DNA of 64,000 nucleotides, from positions 66,014,929-66,078,928 of the forward strand of contig NC_086382.1 of assembly GCF_036588685.1 (NCBI RefSeq). Reading direction: 5' to 3'. Under the pieces are notes generated by a model. That model made no database searches and was not told the origin of the DNA. It saw nothing but the letters and a program-made list of their open reading frames with translations. The stretch's first letter is position 1; each line of letters begins with the position of its first letter. This DNA is from Mytilus trossulus. Taxonomy: Eukaryota; Mollusca; Bivalvia; Mytilida; Mytilidae. Below, one piece after another: positions 1-11,200 of this stretch. Made by a program: the position numbers and the translations under genes.

Positions 1-265
1 TCTTTATGTATAAGAATTTGACAATTGCCCTCCAAGTGTTCCTGAATGTAGCTAGTGCTAAGTTTTAGTTGATATACACCGCACGTTATGTTTCTCAGAT
101 CTTCTTCATCAAGAAGTGGAAAATCGTCTAAAGTATGATTATCTGGCTCTTTCCAAATTGTCTTACGTCTCTCCAAATTTTCGTCTTCTACCCTCTGTTT
201 CAGTATATTTACTCTTTTCGACAGATACAACATTTTTGCAGCCAATGCATCTTCATTGTCACATC
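1..265 (-). CDS. C-terminal exon of the transposase (runs off window)
   Basis: From the acceptor AAAAG|GATGTG the frame stays open to the window edge. It reads CDNEDALAAKMLYLSKRVN, then an acidic, helical stretch and LRNITCGVYQLKLSTSY, as at the end of related Harbinger proteins. Confidence 0.7.
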
Positions 266-267
266 CT

Positions 268-816
268 TTTTAAACAAGAAAATATCAATTACAATACAAG
301 TTAATAGTTTCACAATTTTTTAATCAAATATAAAAAAAAGTGTGTTGTGATTTCCAATACAACTATTTTTAATTTAACCAAATGACACAAAAATTACCAA
401 CTCTTAGTCGCAATATGGAGAGTTGTCTCATTGGCACTCATGCCACATCTTCCTATGTCTATATGTAAAAGAACAATAAAAATTGTTGCTTTATACATGC
501 ATTATCATGTGGTATTATTTATCATTTGTCTTATAAATTTTGTTTAGATTGCTTGTTTGGTTTATTTGCTTTCTAATGAATAGTAAGGGAAGGGTGAATA
601 ATACTTTTCAGAGAAAGTTTGTTTTCTCCTTACGTTTTCTTACAAATACATTTTTTTAACTGAGTGGAAAATGACAGCTCTCACAGTGCAAATTTCTAGT
701 GACAAAAATGTGTCTTTAAAATATCACAAATTCGGGTCGATCACTTTTTATGATTTGATGATATACATATACTTATCACAGTTACCAATACGAGCTATCT
801 TAGTGAGAATGTTTAC
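268..816 (-). other. Transposase intron with a dispersed mussel repeat
   Basis: Intron between the last two transposase exons. About 415-470 matches a short repeat found several times here (tgtctcattggcactcat, then ccacatcttcctat). Nothing else is recognisable. Confidence 0.5.
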
Positions 817-967
817 CTGGAGACAACGGCGGTAAATATTTATTTGATATTCCACATACAATGCAAACATAATCTCCGATATATGGAACTTGTTTATTTG
901 GTAAAACATGGCTCAGATACTTCCATCTCTTGATTCTTGCATTAGAAGATTCTACTACCCAACGGAC
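817..967 (-). CDS. Transposase exon with third catalytic acidic residue
   Basis: Too short for a stand-alone ORF call. It reads [18 protein letters not shown] and ends KYLPPLSP, flanked by TTTTAG before and GTAAAC after. It is 151 nt, leaving phase 1, which fits the next exon start at 265. The E in VVES is the expected last member of the DDE triad. Confidence 0.75.
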
Positions 968-1636
968 CTAAAATGAGATAGTAATTTAGGGCTATTTTCC
1001 TAAAGCATGTAGATCAAAGGTTTGGTTGGCTTGCTTTGTATAACTGTTTGCCCAAACATTGTAATAAAGTTTTACAATTTAATAAATACATAGGTAGGGC
1101 TTTAGTTTATTTATTGTTAATGGTTGCTTGACTAAACATTTATACGATAAAAGCAAGCAATCTAACCAAACCTCTGAACTACACGCATTAGAAAAATAGC
1201 TCTAAACATCAAGTCTGCAATTTATAATTGTTTGCAATTAAAACTATGTTTGTCAATGTCAATTATGTTATATATATTGTCATTTTTGCAAACAGTAACA
1301 GCAATACCGTCACGTATGCAGAATATAAAACGTTTATGGAAGGTGTGCTACCTCAAGTTTTTTCGTTATTGGTTTGTTTAATTGATATTTATGTGCAAAC
1401 AAACTAGTCATAGGGGGGAATTCGCAGTCCTATAATTCATTTTTTTTATTAGTGGCACAATAGTAATAGTCTTAGCAGTAACTATGTGCATATGTGAGTT
1501 GGGTGTGATTGGTTTGAATAAGAGCATTTTCTGTGTAGCGATGAAAATATTTTAACATGATACTATATAAAGTGACACAGTTTCAAAATTTGTTTTGAGA
1601 GTGATAATACAGTATGTTTGCTGTAGGTGTACAAAC
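968..1636 (-). other. Transposase intron
   Basis: AT-rich, no coding signal in any frame. Donor side AAG|GTTTGT, acceptor side TTTTAG. I see no further feature. Confidence 0.6.
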
Positions 1637-3380
1637 CTTAGTAACTAATCTGCTTGCATTGGCTTCATCTGTTGTCATCTGTTTTTGGCCTTTCGTTAAA
1701 AAGCTTGGCATCTGTGCCTTTATCCCTAAATCATCAAGCAGCTCCAATGAGTCCCTGAACCCTCTATCAACTACAAATATATAATTTTCTTGTACCCATT
1801 CTTTGATATCTTCTACATTTGTGTTAAACATATGTTTGAGGATTGCCGCATCATTATTTTTGCAGTCGGCCATGTATGGTCCAAGAACAGTCACGAAGTA
1901 TCCTGTAGTAGTAACAACTACCATTGGTTTAACAAGAGGTCGTCCCTTGTGTAAACTATATGACCGTCTTTGAAAATGAAAATTTCCGCTCTTCTGAAAA
2001 TACATATAGGTTCCATCAAGCACTAAGATAGCCTGTGTGTTTGTTCCATCCCCAAATAAAGTCTGAGCTAGTGGTCGTGTGTGCAGATAAACAACATCAT
2101 CATGGCTGACGTGTTTAAAACCCAAATTTTCAGAACTAAAGCTTGTCTGACACATGAAATGGCTCGGCGTAAACTTGATCTTGATATGTTGAAAATGGTA
2201 GATAGTACTTTATTTGAAATTCCAGATTTTAATTTAAAAAGGAAAATTCCAAGAGAAGTTCTTGTGCTTCGTGTAGGTGTATTTCTTACTATATTTTTGA
2301 TGTAGGAATAAAGATCATTAAAGTTGTCCTTATTTATGCCGGTTAAATTGATAAAGTCAGAGTCAGATAACACTTTATCTGTGTCAAAGTCAATTCTTGA
2401 TTGTTCATTTTGTAAGGCTGTATATCGTAACTTCTTCAAAAGATCCATAATTGTAGATCTGTTAAGGATGACATTATCATTTGTACAGTTTATTTTACTT
2501 ATTGCATCTTCTGTAAAATTGTATTCCGTCAAATGTCCCGGACAACAGCGACATCCTGCAGGAATTATAACCTCTTTTTTAAGAAATGCAGAAAATCTTG
2601 CTTGTGATGGAACAACAATTAGCTTTGGTCCAGGCTTTTTGCATATGAAACAGTATGACTGGCTTTTTGATGTAGAAGGTATTGAAAGAGATACTGATGG
2701 TGGACTGGATAAAACAGTAGATCTACGTTTTGCTGGTGGAACATAATCTTCATCGTCAGATAATATATGCTGTTCAACAGAGGATTGTCTGGTTTCCTTA
2801 ACATAGTATGTGTGCCTACACGTATTGCATATTTTGTCTTCCTGCTTATGTGTTATCAAAAAATTCTTCTTCAAATACTTTGCTACGGATTTATTGATTG
2901 CTCTTCTTTCGTGTGGTTTAGTCCTTTTATTGCATAGAACGCACGGGTAATTCTTTGGACCGCTTCCAGGCATTCTGAAGTGAAATACAGAAATGAATCT
3001 TAGTACGCGAACCACGATTGCAGTTTAGAACAGAAGATTTGATACATGTGATAATGAACAGCAACCCAACAATATAAAACAGAGCAACAATTGTATAATT
3101 TATCTAATTTTTATTATTGTGTATAAACATATGTATTCAGGAATGAAGCTTGAACATACAATGTGTAATAAAATAATTCAGTTCCGAATCCTAAGTCACC
3201 AACACTAGCTCATCTGGTTCATTCAGTTATGCTCAAAATGAACTATACAAAAAATCCCTGAAAGCTCATTTCAAATTAAGGAAAGATCTTTTATCACTTA
3301 ATCCTGATGTAAAAACAAGTATTCATGTTTTTGACCACACTGTAAAACCTATTTTATTATATGGTAGCGAAATATGGGGG

Positions 3381-4238
3381 ATGTTTAATTCTCTTTCCTC
3401 TAAATGTAAGAAGGAAGATATATCTTTTGAAAAATTATATTCAGGTTTACCCTGTGAGAAACTTCATATAAAATTTTGTAAATTTATACTTGGGGTACAC
3501 AAGAAAACAACAAATGCTGCAGTGTTATCTGAACTTGGAAGATTTCCAATATATTTTAATATTATAAAAGGAATGTTATTGTACTGGTATAGATTAGAGA
3601 ATTTAGGTGATAATTTTCCTCTATTAAAAGAGGCATATACACAATCAAAGACACTACATCACATGAATATAACATCATGGTATGGTTCAATAAATGTTGT
3701 TTTTAAAATACTTGGTATTGACTATACAAATGCCATAAATGCTCCATTTTGTGAATCCTTATACAAATTTAAGAAATATATACAAACCAAGCTATCAATA
3801 TTGTTTATTAGCTGTTGGAAAAAACAAATAGATAAATTTTCAGACAGTAAACTGAAAACCTACCTTTTATATAAAACAAATTTTGGTTTTGAAAAATATC
3901 TAACATTGATCAAGAATTTTGAACTTAGAAGAAGTTTTACTAAATTACGTGTATCTTCTCATAGATTACAAATAGAATTAGGTAGATATCAGGGTATTCC
4001 CCGAATTAACAGAATATGTAATAAATGTTCTTCCAATACTGTCGAAGATGAGGCTCATTTTCTATTTGATTGTAACAAATTTGAGGATGATAGAAATTGT
4101 ATGTTAGCTAGTATTGCACAATATAATTCTTATTTTAATCATATGAACAGTCAAAGCAAAATTATCTGGTTATTTAGTGTAGAAAATGTTGAGTTACTTA
4201 AAACAATATGTAATTTTATATACAAACATCTTCCTTAG
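3381..4238 (+). CDS. LINE ORF2 C-terminal fragment
   Basis: 285 codons from the first Met. The true reading frame is open further left, to about 3215, so this Met is not a biological start. It carries FILGVHKKTTNAAVLSELGR and the terminal CxxC...H...C motif of LINE ORF2 proteins. It is the remnant of a polyprotein, not a host gene. Confidence 0.75.
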   Translation: MFNSLSSKCKKEDISFEKLYSGLPCEKLHIKFCKFILGVHKKTTNAAVLSELGRFPIYFNIIKGMLLYWYRLENLGDNFPLLKEAYTQSKTLHHMNITSWYGSINVVFKILGIDYTNAINAPFCESLYKFKKYIQTKLSILFISCWKKQIDKFSDSKLKTYLLYKTNFGFEKYLTLIKNFELRRSFTKLRVSSHRLQIELGRYQGIPRINRICNKCSSNTVEDEAHFLFDCNKFEDDRNCMLASIAQYNSYFNHMNSQSKIIWLFSVENVELLKTICNFIYKHLP

Positions 4239-4391
4239 TGAAGATTAGTTAAAGGAGATCTATGTGTGTATATACATTTGATTGGACATAGAAAATTATA
4301 TTCATCTGAATATCACAAACATACTAGCCGATTAAAAAAATTAAAAAAATTGTTAAGATATATTATTTATTCAAATGTTCTCTTATATCCT

Positions 4392-4578
4392 TGAGGCATC
4401 GTCCCCTGGTATCAACAGCATTCAAGTTACCTATGATGCTTCCTTGTTTGCTTTTGATACAGGTAGGAAAGAGACATTTACACACATTTTACATGCCTAT
4501 GGCCCATAAGGTATCGCCCCCTGGTGTCAGCTGCCTTTAGGAAACCATAATGCTTTCCTATTTGCTGCTGACACAGGA
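4392..4578 (+). repeat. Two direct repeats inside the LINE 3' UTR
   Basis: About 72-bp units at 4395-4467 and 4510-4578 share cctggt(a/g)tca and gataca/gacacagg blocks. Each is followed by a cat-rich stretch. Possibly a structural element of the LINE 3' UTR. Confidence 0.5.
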
Positions 4579-4913
4579 TGAGTCATGGACATGTTTAATT
4601 TCTACTTTCTTTTTGGCTAATTATTATATATTTAATTGATCCAACTTTTTGTGTACTATACATATGTGGATATCTATTTTTCTTTTTTTCTTTTTGGGCT
4701 ACTTGTTTGTTATCTATATCAACCACACTTGCAATAAAATGCATTAGTATTAAAAAAAAACATACTATAGATTCTTTATCTACGTATTTTTTAAGAACTT
4801 AAATAGTTCTCGTTTAACTTTTTTTTTTTTTTCTCATTGTTTGTATTGTATTATGAAAAAAAAATTATTGATGTTGTAATGTTTATGCCCTTTGGGGCCC
4901 ATAATTGGAAAAT

Positions 4914-4942
4914 AAAATATCTTATCTTATCTTATCTTATCT
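4914..4942 (+). repeat. TCTTA microsatellite tail
   Basis: About five tandem TCTTA units directly after AATAAAATA, marking the 3' end of the LINE. Confidence 0.85.
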
Positions 4943-5284
4943 AGTAGTCAGACTACAAACAGTATTTATAGATCATCATATTTAATCATTTATGTTGGAC
5001 TGAATATGCAGGTATCTTAACTTGCTTAATTTTTATTACACATCAGAAAGGCAAGTTCTATATAAGAATAATTTGTTGGATAACAATTTCTTCTTTAAAT
5101 AAAATCAAATGACAAATAGAAACGTTTCAAAAAAATGTTATCAATCAATCAGTAAGACTAGAAAATAATTAAAAAAAAAATATCAGTGGAATCATTCAAA
5201 CAATCACAGGAATGAAAGTAATGCATTAGGTTTAATGATATTATATAAAAAAAAAAGGGAAAAAAAGAAGAAAAAAAACTTTAT

Positions 5285-5367
5285 GCACCAGAGGGCCGCG
5301 AACCCCTGCTAAGAATATCATGCTAGTCTAAAGCGTAACACTCTAACCATTACACCACGTCGTCGTC
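5285..5367 (-). other. tRNA-like sequence (pseudogene or SINE head)
   Basis: On the minus strand TGGTGTAATGG (A box) is followed about 40 nt later by GGGTTCGCGGCCC (B box), then a T-run that could end Pol III transcription. A clean acceptor stem does not form, so it is probably not a working tRNA. Confidence 0.45.
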
Positions 5368-5827
5368 CATGCCAATGGATGAAAACAAGTGGTACATAAA
5401 TTTAAGTCTGTACTGAAGCTAGTCGTCTGCTTTTGTTTATTTTGTTTTTAACATCAGTAATGAGTAAAGATAATAATATTACTGCTCTAGCCTAGTTAAA
5501 AAGTTATTTTTAAGACGGTTTTCGTAGAATTAATTCGGCCTTAATTAAAAGCTGCCCCATTTTTTTTTATAACAAAGCAGACCAATCTTAACTTGACATA
5601 ACATTTCAAAATCTTTTTTAAGTGTTAAAATAACGTTGAAAGTGAACTCTTAATCAATTTTTCATCTACTTGTCATTTTATTTTCCTCAACTTTGTCCTG
5701 TGTTTCAATAGAAAAAAATGTAACTGCGGGAAAAAAATCTCCGTTGGCAGTTGACGAAGCTAGACTACGGAACTTTTTATTCCAATTTTTATTTGTTATT
5801 TAAATCTGTAAATTAATTTTAACTTAC

Positions 5828-5948
5828 CTCAATACGTAATCTCCATACTTCAGTTGCAAGAAAAGATTCACATAATAGTCTGCAGTATATGTCAGAGAAA
5901 GCAAAAATGCCGATCATGTCACCGTCCGGCAAAACTGCGTTATCCATA
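5828..5948 (-). CDS. Candidate first coding exon, unknown protein
   Basis: Minus strand ATG in good context (A at -3, G at +4) opens 40 codons starting MDNAVLPDGDMIGIFAFSDI and ending EVWRLRIE, directly at a near-perfect donor GTAAGT. I recognise no family. The downstream partner is not identifiable: it may be a host gene or a 5' exon of the transposase unit that starts at 2973. An isolated start plus perfect donor can arise by chance. Confidence 0.3.
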
Positions 5949-6192
5949 TTTCTTTAGGTAAGTGCAACAAACATGCGCAATGTAATTCCAAAACACACAC
6001 ACACAAAAACCCCAGAAAAATGATAGAATTTATTAAAAATAATATAAAAAGAAGATGGACTATATAAATTGTTTCTATTTTAATATAAGTTCGTGGTACA
6101 TTCATTAGTTAGTTCGCCAAAAAATCTACCGTACCTCGGAAATAACAGTGTCGAATCCGGATTTGCTTGTTTGCAAAAGTTTATTTTTCGAC

Positions 6193-6295
6193 TTGGCCAC
6201 AGGCCTCGACCACGCTAAAAATTTTTGCAAACGATTTCAAAGTGTCAAACAATTAAAATGAGATTAGAATTACTTTGGTCGAGGCCTGTGGCCAA
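6193..6295. repeat. Perfect 20-bp inverted repeat, 63-bp spacer
   Basis: ttggccacaggcctcgacca at 6193-6212 and its exact reverse complement at 6276-6295. GC-rich against an AT-rich background. It could be a hairpin, a small transposon remnant or a binding site. Confidence 0.85.
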
Positions 6296-6539
6296 TGCGG
6301 AATTGAACCAAGAAGTGTGAAATTCTTCGAAAATTTCGATGTTTTGAGCGTTCCGGTGTTACGTCACATTAGTGACGTCATGAAAATATTTTTTTTTTAC
6401 AAAATAACAAACAACGGTAAATATGTTTTAACTACAATATATCCATCTTGTTTATATTTATTTTTTGGTAATTTCACAGGGCCAATATTGGCACTTCGTG
6501 GCCATACTCCTTTAGCAGCTCCAAGAACTAACTTTTTCG

Positions 6540-6893
6540 ATGGAAACAAATGACACTGACATTCTCATTTCCACAGTAGACTTTGTCTTAACAGTTGTTA
6601 AATTATTTGGCGTCTTAATATTTACTTTCAGAATCAGTTTATATTATATGTATCGTTTTCGTTTGTTTGTCCTGTCTTCCATCGAGGTTTTCCCCTTGCA
6701 CTTGTGGTATGCTGTGTTTGAAGTACTAGCAAGAGGTATCGTGATAAGGTCACGACATGCAGAAAAAAACATATCTTATGAGAAGAGTAAGAGAAGAAAA
6801 TATTTCAATAGCAGTATTTGTGAAGATTTTGATAAGATAAATAATTTCAGTTTAAAGGAAGTCCATTTACATGTGTTTTATGGTAAATCGTAG
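6540..6893 (+). CDS. Unrecognised ORF, 117 codons; possible N-terminal exon of gene A
   Basis: A hydrophobic first half is followed by a basic stretch (YEKSKRRKYFNSS) and DFDKINNFSLKE. That last stretch is vaguely like the residues preceding the transglutaminase-like region in KY-family proteins, where gene B has LKHIDDHVMK. A phase-0 GT (GTCCAT, a weak donor) follows the E, and gene A's next exon needs phase 0. No family is recognised for the rest and it may be chance. Confidence 0.2.
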   Translation: METNDTDILISTVDFVLTVVKLFGVLIFTFRISLYYMYRFRLFVLSSIEVFPLHLWYAVFEVLARGIVIRSRHAEKNISYEKSKRRKYFNSSICEDFDKINNFSLKEVHLHVFYGKS

Positions 6894-8160
6894 CCATTCA
6901 CGTATATAAAGCAAATTTCCTTTTTTCTTAATAATAATATGAAGTAGTACAGTACTTGAAGTGAGCCAGAACACTGCATCCAATTACCCCATATGTACTC
7001 GGTTTTATATATATAGATTAGACCGTTGGTTTTCCCGTTTGAATGGTTTTACATTACTAATTTTTGAGGCCATTTATAGCTTGCTGTTAGGTGTGAACCA
7101 AGGCTCCGTATTGAAGGCAATACCTTGACCTATAATGGTCATTTTTATAAATTGTTATTTGGATGGAGGTTTGTCTCATTGGCACTCATACCACATCTTC
7201 CTATATCTACACTGTATGTATATCATTTACCCTTTCCTTGTAATTTAGCATAGCTAAGGGGTAATAGAAAATACATATTTGAAATCAGTAAGATGAAATA
7301 CATTTTTTATGATAATTTTGTGATTTCTTTTTTTTTTTTTTTTTTTTACTTTTATCAAAAGAAGGGGGTCGGAGGGGTCCTGATCCCGAAATCCCGGATT
7401 TAAAAACACGAAATCCCGTTGTCCAGAATTAAAAGAAATTTAAATTCCGATATCCCGAAATTCGAAAAAAGAATTCCCGGATCCCAAAATGATCAATCCC
7501 GAAATCCCGAGCCTTAAAATACACCCGATCCTGGAGTTCCGATGAAGATCATACCCTCTCAAAACGTTGTTTGATGTATAATTGAATCGGTTTAAAACGT
7601 ACTTGTATGACGGACTATAAAAACTACAAAATAGGGCTATATACGAGTCGGAAAGTTTACACCGATACCGGGAATGACAGGTGAAATGGCATAGATTCCA
7701 GTCTCTATCGAAAATCATTGTAAGATGATTAAGCGTTGGTACCGTATTGTAAATATGCACTCGGAAATAATACCATCACAGATATATGCATGGGACTGTC
7801 GTTTTTCACGAGATCATACGAAACCATGCTACAACAGTGCAGTCGATTTTGAATGAAAGTGGACTTGATTATTTATATACTAAGTAACTCGGAATGTACG
7901 GATGGATTAAGAACCAAGTTTATTATTAATTTTGTACAAGACATTTTCATGCAAAAGTACCAGATCACATGGTAAAAAGCCGTAGAGGTTATGCCAAAAC
8001 TCCGCACGTATTGAGACTTGAACACCACACGTAGTGTTTATTTGTTCCTAAAATCAATCTATATCCACACTCAGTATTTAGATCTTGGCATATGGTATTC
8101 AGTTATGATAAAACATTTGAAATACTTCATTTGAGCGTTTGTTAATTACTTTGCTTACAG
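6894..8160. other. Region upstream of visible gene A exons, with two repeat fragments
   Basis: Copy of the tgtctcattggcactcat repeat at about 7150-7205, and a degenerate repeat rich in cccgaaatcc at about 7363-7520. The rest is AT-rich. A KY-like N-terminal exon equivalent to gene B's exon 1 should exist but I cannot place it with certainty. Confidence 0.5.
7363..7520 (+). repeat. Degenerate cccgaaatcc repeat, copy 1
   Basis: Six or more imperfect cccgaaat-type units with gatccc links. An inverted copy occurs at about 16240-16350. Confidence 0.6.
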
Positions 8161-8276
8161 GCACCAAGATCTGCCGAAGAGTCGATAGAAACATTAGCCA
8201 AATATCTTGCCAAACCAGCAAAGGATGATACAGAAGTTGTACGAGCGCTTTATGTGTGGGTTTGTGAAAACATAAG
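8161..8276 (+). CDS. Gene A exon: start of the transglutaminase-like core
   Basis: Acceptor gcttacag|GCACCA, donor ATAAG|GTACAT. It codes for APRSAEESIETLAKYLAKPA and ends VYVWVCENIR-like (LYVWVCENI plus two nt of Arg). It is 116 nt, exactly as long as gene B's exon 2, with which it aligns throughout. The GTACAT donor is weaker than gene B's. Confidence 0.85.
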
Positions 8277-11200
8277 GTACATATAGTTTTTCATAATTCT
8301 TTTCTAGAAAGGCACCAGGAAAGACGACATTATCTTCAACTTTGGTGCTTTTAAAACAATGGATTTGTTATGGTCGATACGTCATTACTTTTTTGCATTA
8401 CATTTTTTTTCAGTCAAGATTTATTCTGGTAAAATGAAATTCCAATTTTCGGCTTTGTAATAATATATTTGTAGCTATGAAAAGAATCAAGCAAATTAAA
8501 CGGGTGACAAACTTATTAGAAACATAAATGTTACTTTCAAAACCCATAACATAGACTATCAATTATATTCCACATTTTAACGTATTCTTTTTGAAAGAGC
8601 CGCAGATGTTCTACTATTTCAATAATTTGTAATCAAAATTAATTATGTCTGCCTATCCTTTATTGTCAGCTAACAGTGTCTATAAACCCTCGGAAAAAAA
8701 TATATGTTTCATATCAATATATCAAGAAAACCGGTAGCACGAAAATAAATGAATACACAGTACGCAAACCAAGAGAGAGAAAAAAAACCCAACAAATTAT
8801 CGAATCACATACGCCAAACAGAAAGAGACCATCTAATTCCATACAGCGTTATCGTTTGGTATATATAATATAACCTTTCTCTGCTCTACACAAAGAAGCG
8901 AAGCATGACGTCATCACTGTTTCGGAGTAAGCTTGACCAAATGTAACGACAGGGATCGCTTCAGCCTTGAAGTCATATAACTTTGGAGTCAGTTTTTTGT
9001 ACTCATACTCCAAAATCAACCAATCGAGCACTGAGAAAAGTTTTATGAATTTAACCCCTGGTGACGAAAGTGCAAAGTAACCTATTATTTTGATATGAGG
9101 TGTTCATAGATTGCAAAATGTTGTGCAAAAGCCACTGAGATATCTAAAAATAACACTGATATGTTTCATGAAAAAAACTTGATTATAATGATTTTTTTTT
9201 GGTATGAAAAAGTAAATACGTAATTTCTTTATATTTCTATTTACCAGGTATGACACTGATGCCTACTTCGGAGGGACCTTGTCATCTCTAGCCACTAAGG
9301 GTGGTGATGTTTTAAAGAGTAAACATGTTACTTCTTTATATTTCTATTTACCAGGTACGACACCGATGCCTACTTTGGAGGGACCTTGTCATCTCTAGCC
9401 ACTAAGGGTTGTGATGTTTTAAAGAGTAAACATGTTACTTCTTTATATTTCTATTTACCAGGTACGACACCGATGCCTACTTTGGAAGGACCTTGTCATC
9501 TCTAGCCACTAAGGGTGGTGATGTTTTAAAGAGTAAACATGTTACTTCTTTATATTTCTATTTACCAGGTATGACACTGATGCCTACTTTGGCGGGACCT
9601 TGTCATCTCTAGCCACTAAGGGTGGTGATGTTTTAAAGAGTAAACATGTTACTTCTTTATATTTCTATTTACCAGGTACGACACCGATGCCTACTTTGGC
9701 GGGACCTTGTCATCTCTAGCCACTAAGGGTGGTGATGTTTTAAAGAGTAACCATGTTATTTCTTTATATTTCTATTTACCAGGTATGACACTGATGCCTA
9801 CTTTGGAAGGACCTTGTCATCTCTAGCCACTAAGGGTGGTGATGTTTTAAAGAGTAACCATGTTATTTCTTTATATTTCTATTTACCAGGTACGACACCG
9901 ATGCCTACTTCGGAGGGACCTTGTCATCTCTAGCCACTAAGGGTGGTGATGTTTTAAAGAGTAAACATGTTACTTCTTTATATTTCTATTTACCAGGTAT
10001 GACACTGATGCCTACTTCGGAGGGACCTTGTCATCTCTAGCCACTAAGGGTGGTGATGTTTTAAAGAGTAACCATGTTACTTCTTTATATTTCTATTTAC
10101 CAGGTATGACACTGATGCCTACTTCGGAGGGACCTTGTCATCTCTAGCCACTAAGGGTGTTGATGTTTTAAAGAGTAAATATGTTACTTCTTTATATTTC
10201 TATTTACCAGGTATGACACCGATGCCTACTTTTGGGGGACCTTGTCATCTCTAGCCACTAAGGGGGGTGATGTTTTAAAGAGTAAACATGTTACTTCTTT
10301 ATATTTATATTTACCAGGTATGACACCGATGCCTACTTTGGAGGGACCTTGTCATCTCTAGCCACTAAGGGTGGTGATGTTTTAAAGAGTAAACATGTTA
10401 TTTCTTTATATTTCTATTTACCAGGTATGACACTGATGCCTACTTCGGAGGGACCTTGTCATCTCTAGCCACTAAGGGGTGGTGATGTTTTAAAGAGTAA
10501 CCATGTTACTTCTTTATATTTATATTTACCAGGTATGACATTGATGCCTACTTCGGAGGGACCTTGTCATCTCTAGCCACTAAGGGTGGTGATGTTTTAA
10601 AGAGTAACCATGTAACTTCTTTATATTTATATTTACCAGGTATGACACTGATGCCTACTTTGGGGGACCTTGTCATCTCTAGCCACTAAGGGTGGTGATG
10701 TTTTAAAGAGTAAACATGTTATTTCTTTATATTTCTATTTACCAGGTATGACACTGATGCCTACTTCGGAGGGACCTTGTCATCTCTAGCCACTAAGGGT
10801 GGTGATGTTTTAAAGAGTAACCATGTTACTTCTTTATATTTATATTTACCAGGTATGACACCGATGCCTACTTTGGAGGGACCTTGTCATCTCTAGCCAC
10901 TAAGGGTGGTGATGTTTTAAAGAGTAAACAATGGATTTGTTATGGTCGATACGTCATTACTTTTTTGCATTACATTTTTTTTCAGTCAAGATTTATTCTG
11001 GTAAAATGAAATTCCAATTTTCGGCTTTGTAATAATATATTTGTAGCTATGAAAAGAATCAAGCAAATTAAACGGGTGACAAACTTATTAGAAACATAAA
11101 TGTTACTTTCAAAACCCATAACATAGACTATCAATTATATTCCACATTTTAACGTATTCTTTTTGAAAGAGCCGCAGATGTTCTACTATTTCAATAATTT

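Larger units (their letters stand above)
1..3015 (-). pseudogene. PIF/Harbinger-type DDE transposase gene, frameshifted, partial at left edge
   Basis: Cut-and-paste DNA transposase, read right to left. The likely start is the Met at 2973 (reading MPGSGPKNYPC). The N-terminal part (2973 to about 2110) has paired-Cys motifs CVLC/CNTC and CFIC/CRCC, probably zinc-binding. A frameshift near 2110-2140 follows VRQAL; the next frame continues NLGFKHVS and carries the DDE core: LVLDGTY (first Asp) and FVVDRGFRD (second Asp). I infer splicing with donor at 1637/1636, exon 967-817 ([14 protein letters not shown], the third acidic residue), then exon 265 to the window edge (FPLLDEEDLRNITCGVYQL). Both junctions keep frame, and the last exon matches the conserved end of Harbinger proteins of the ISL2EU lineage as I remember them. 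The frameshift suggests a dead copy, or a sequencing error. Terminal repeats are not visible. Confidence 0.8.
3215..4942 (+). mobile_element. 5'-truncated non-LTR retrotransposon (LINE)
   Basis: Coding sequence enters abruptly near 3215 (SYAQNELYKKSLKAHF) and continues KPILLYGSEIWG, a common sequence just after the reverse-transcriptase domain of Jockey/CR1-like LINEs. It ends at 4238 after a Cys/His knuckle-like ICNKC...DEAHFLFDC. A roughly 700-bp 3' UTR follows and ends in AATAAAATA plus tandem TCTTA units (about 4916-4942), a typical LINE 3' tail. Endonuclease and RT core are absent, so this copy cannot move by itself. It lies antisense, just upstream of the transposase gene. Confidence 0.85.

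Noticed and set aside
8676..8873. ORF of 65 codons, repeated at 11248-11445
   Set aside because: Lies in the duplicated intron segment; it is repeated only because of the 2572-bp duplication. Low-complexity, no splice context.
9248..9354. Each unit as a 71-nt exon with a 36-nt intron (donor AAAGA|GTAAAC)
   Set aside because: A 36-nt intron is too short for normal metazoan splicing and 71 nt is not a multiple of three. Kept only as a weak cryptic donor.
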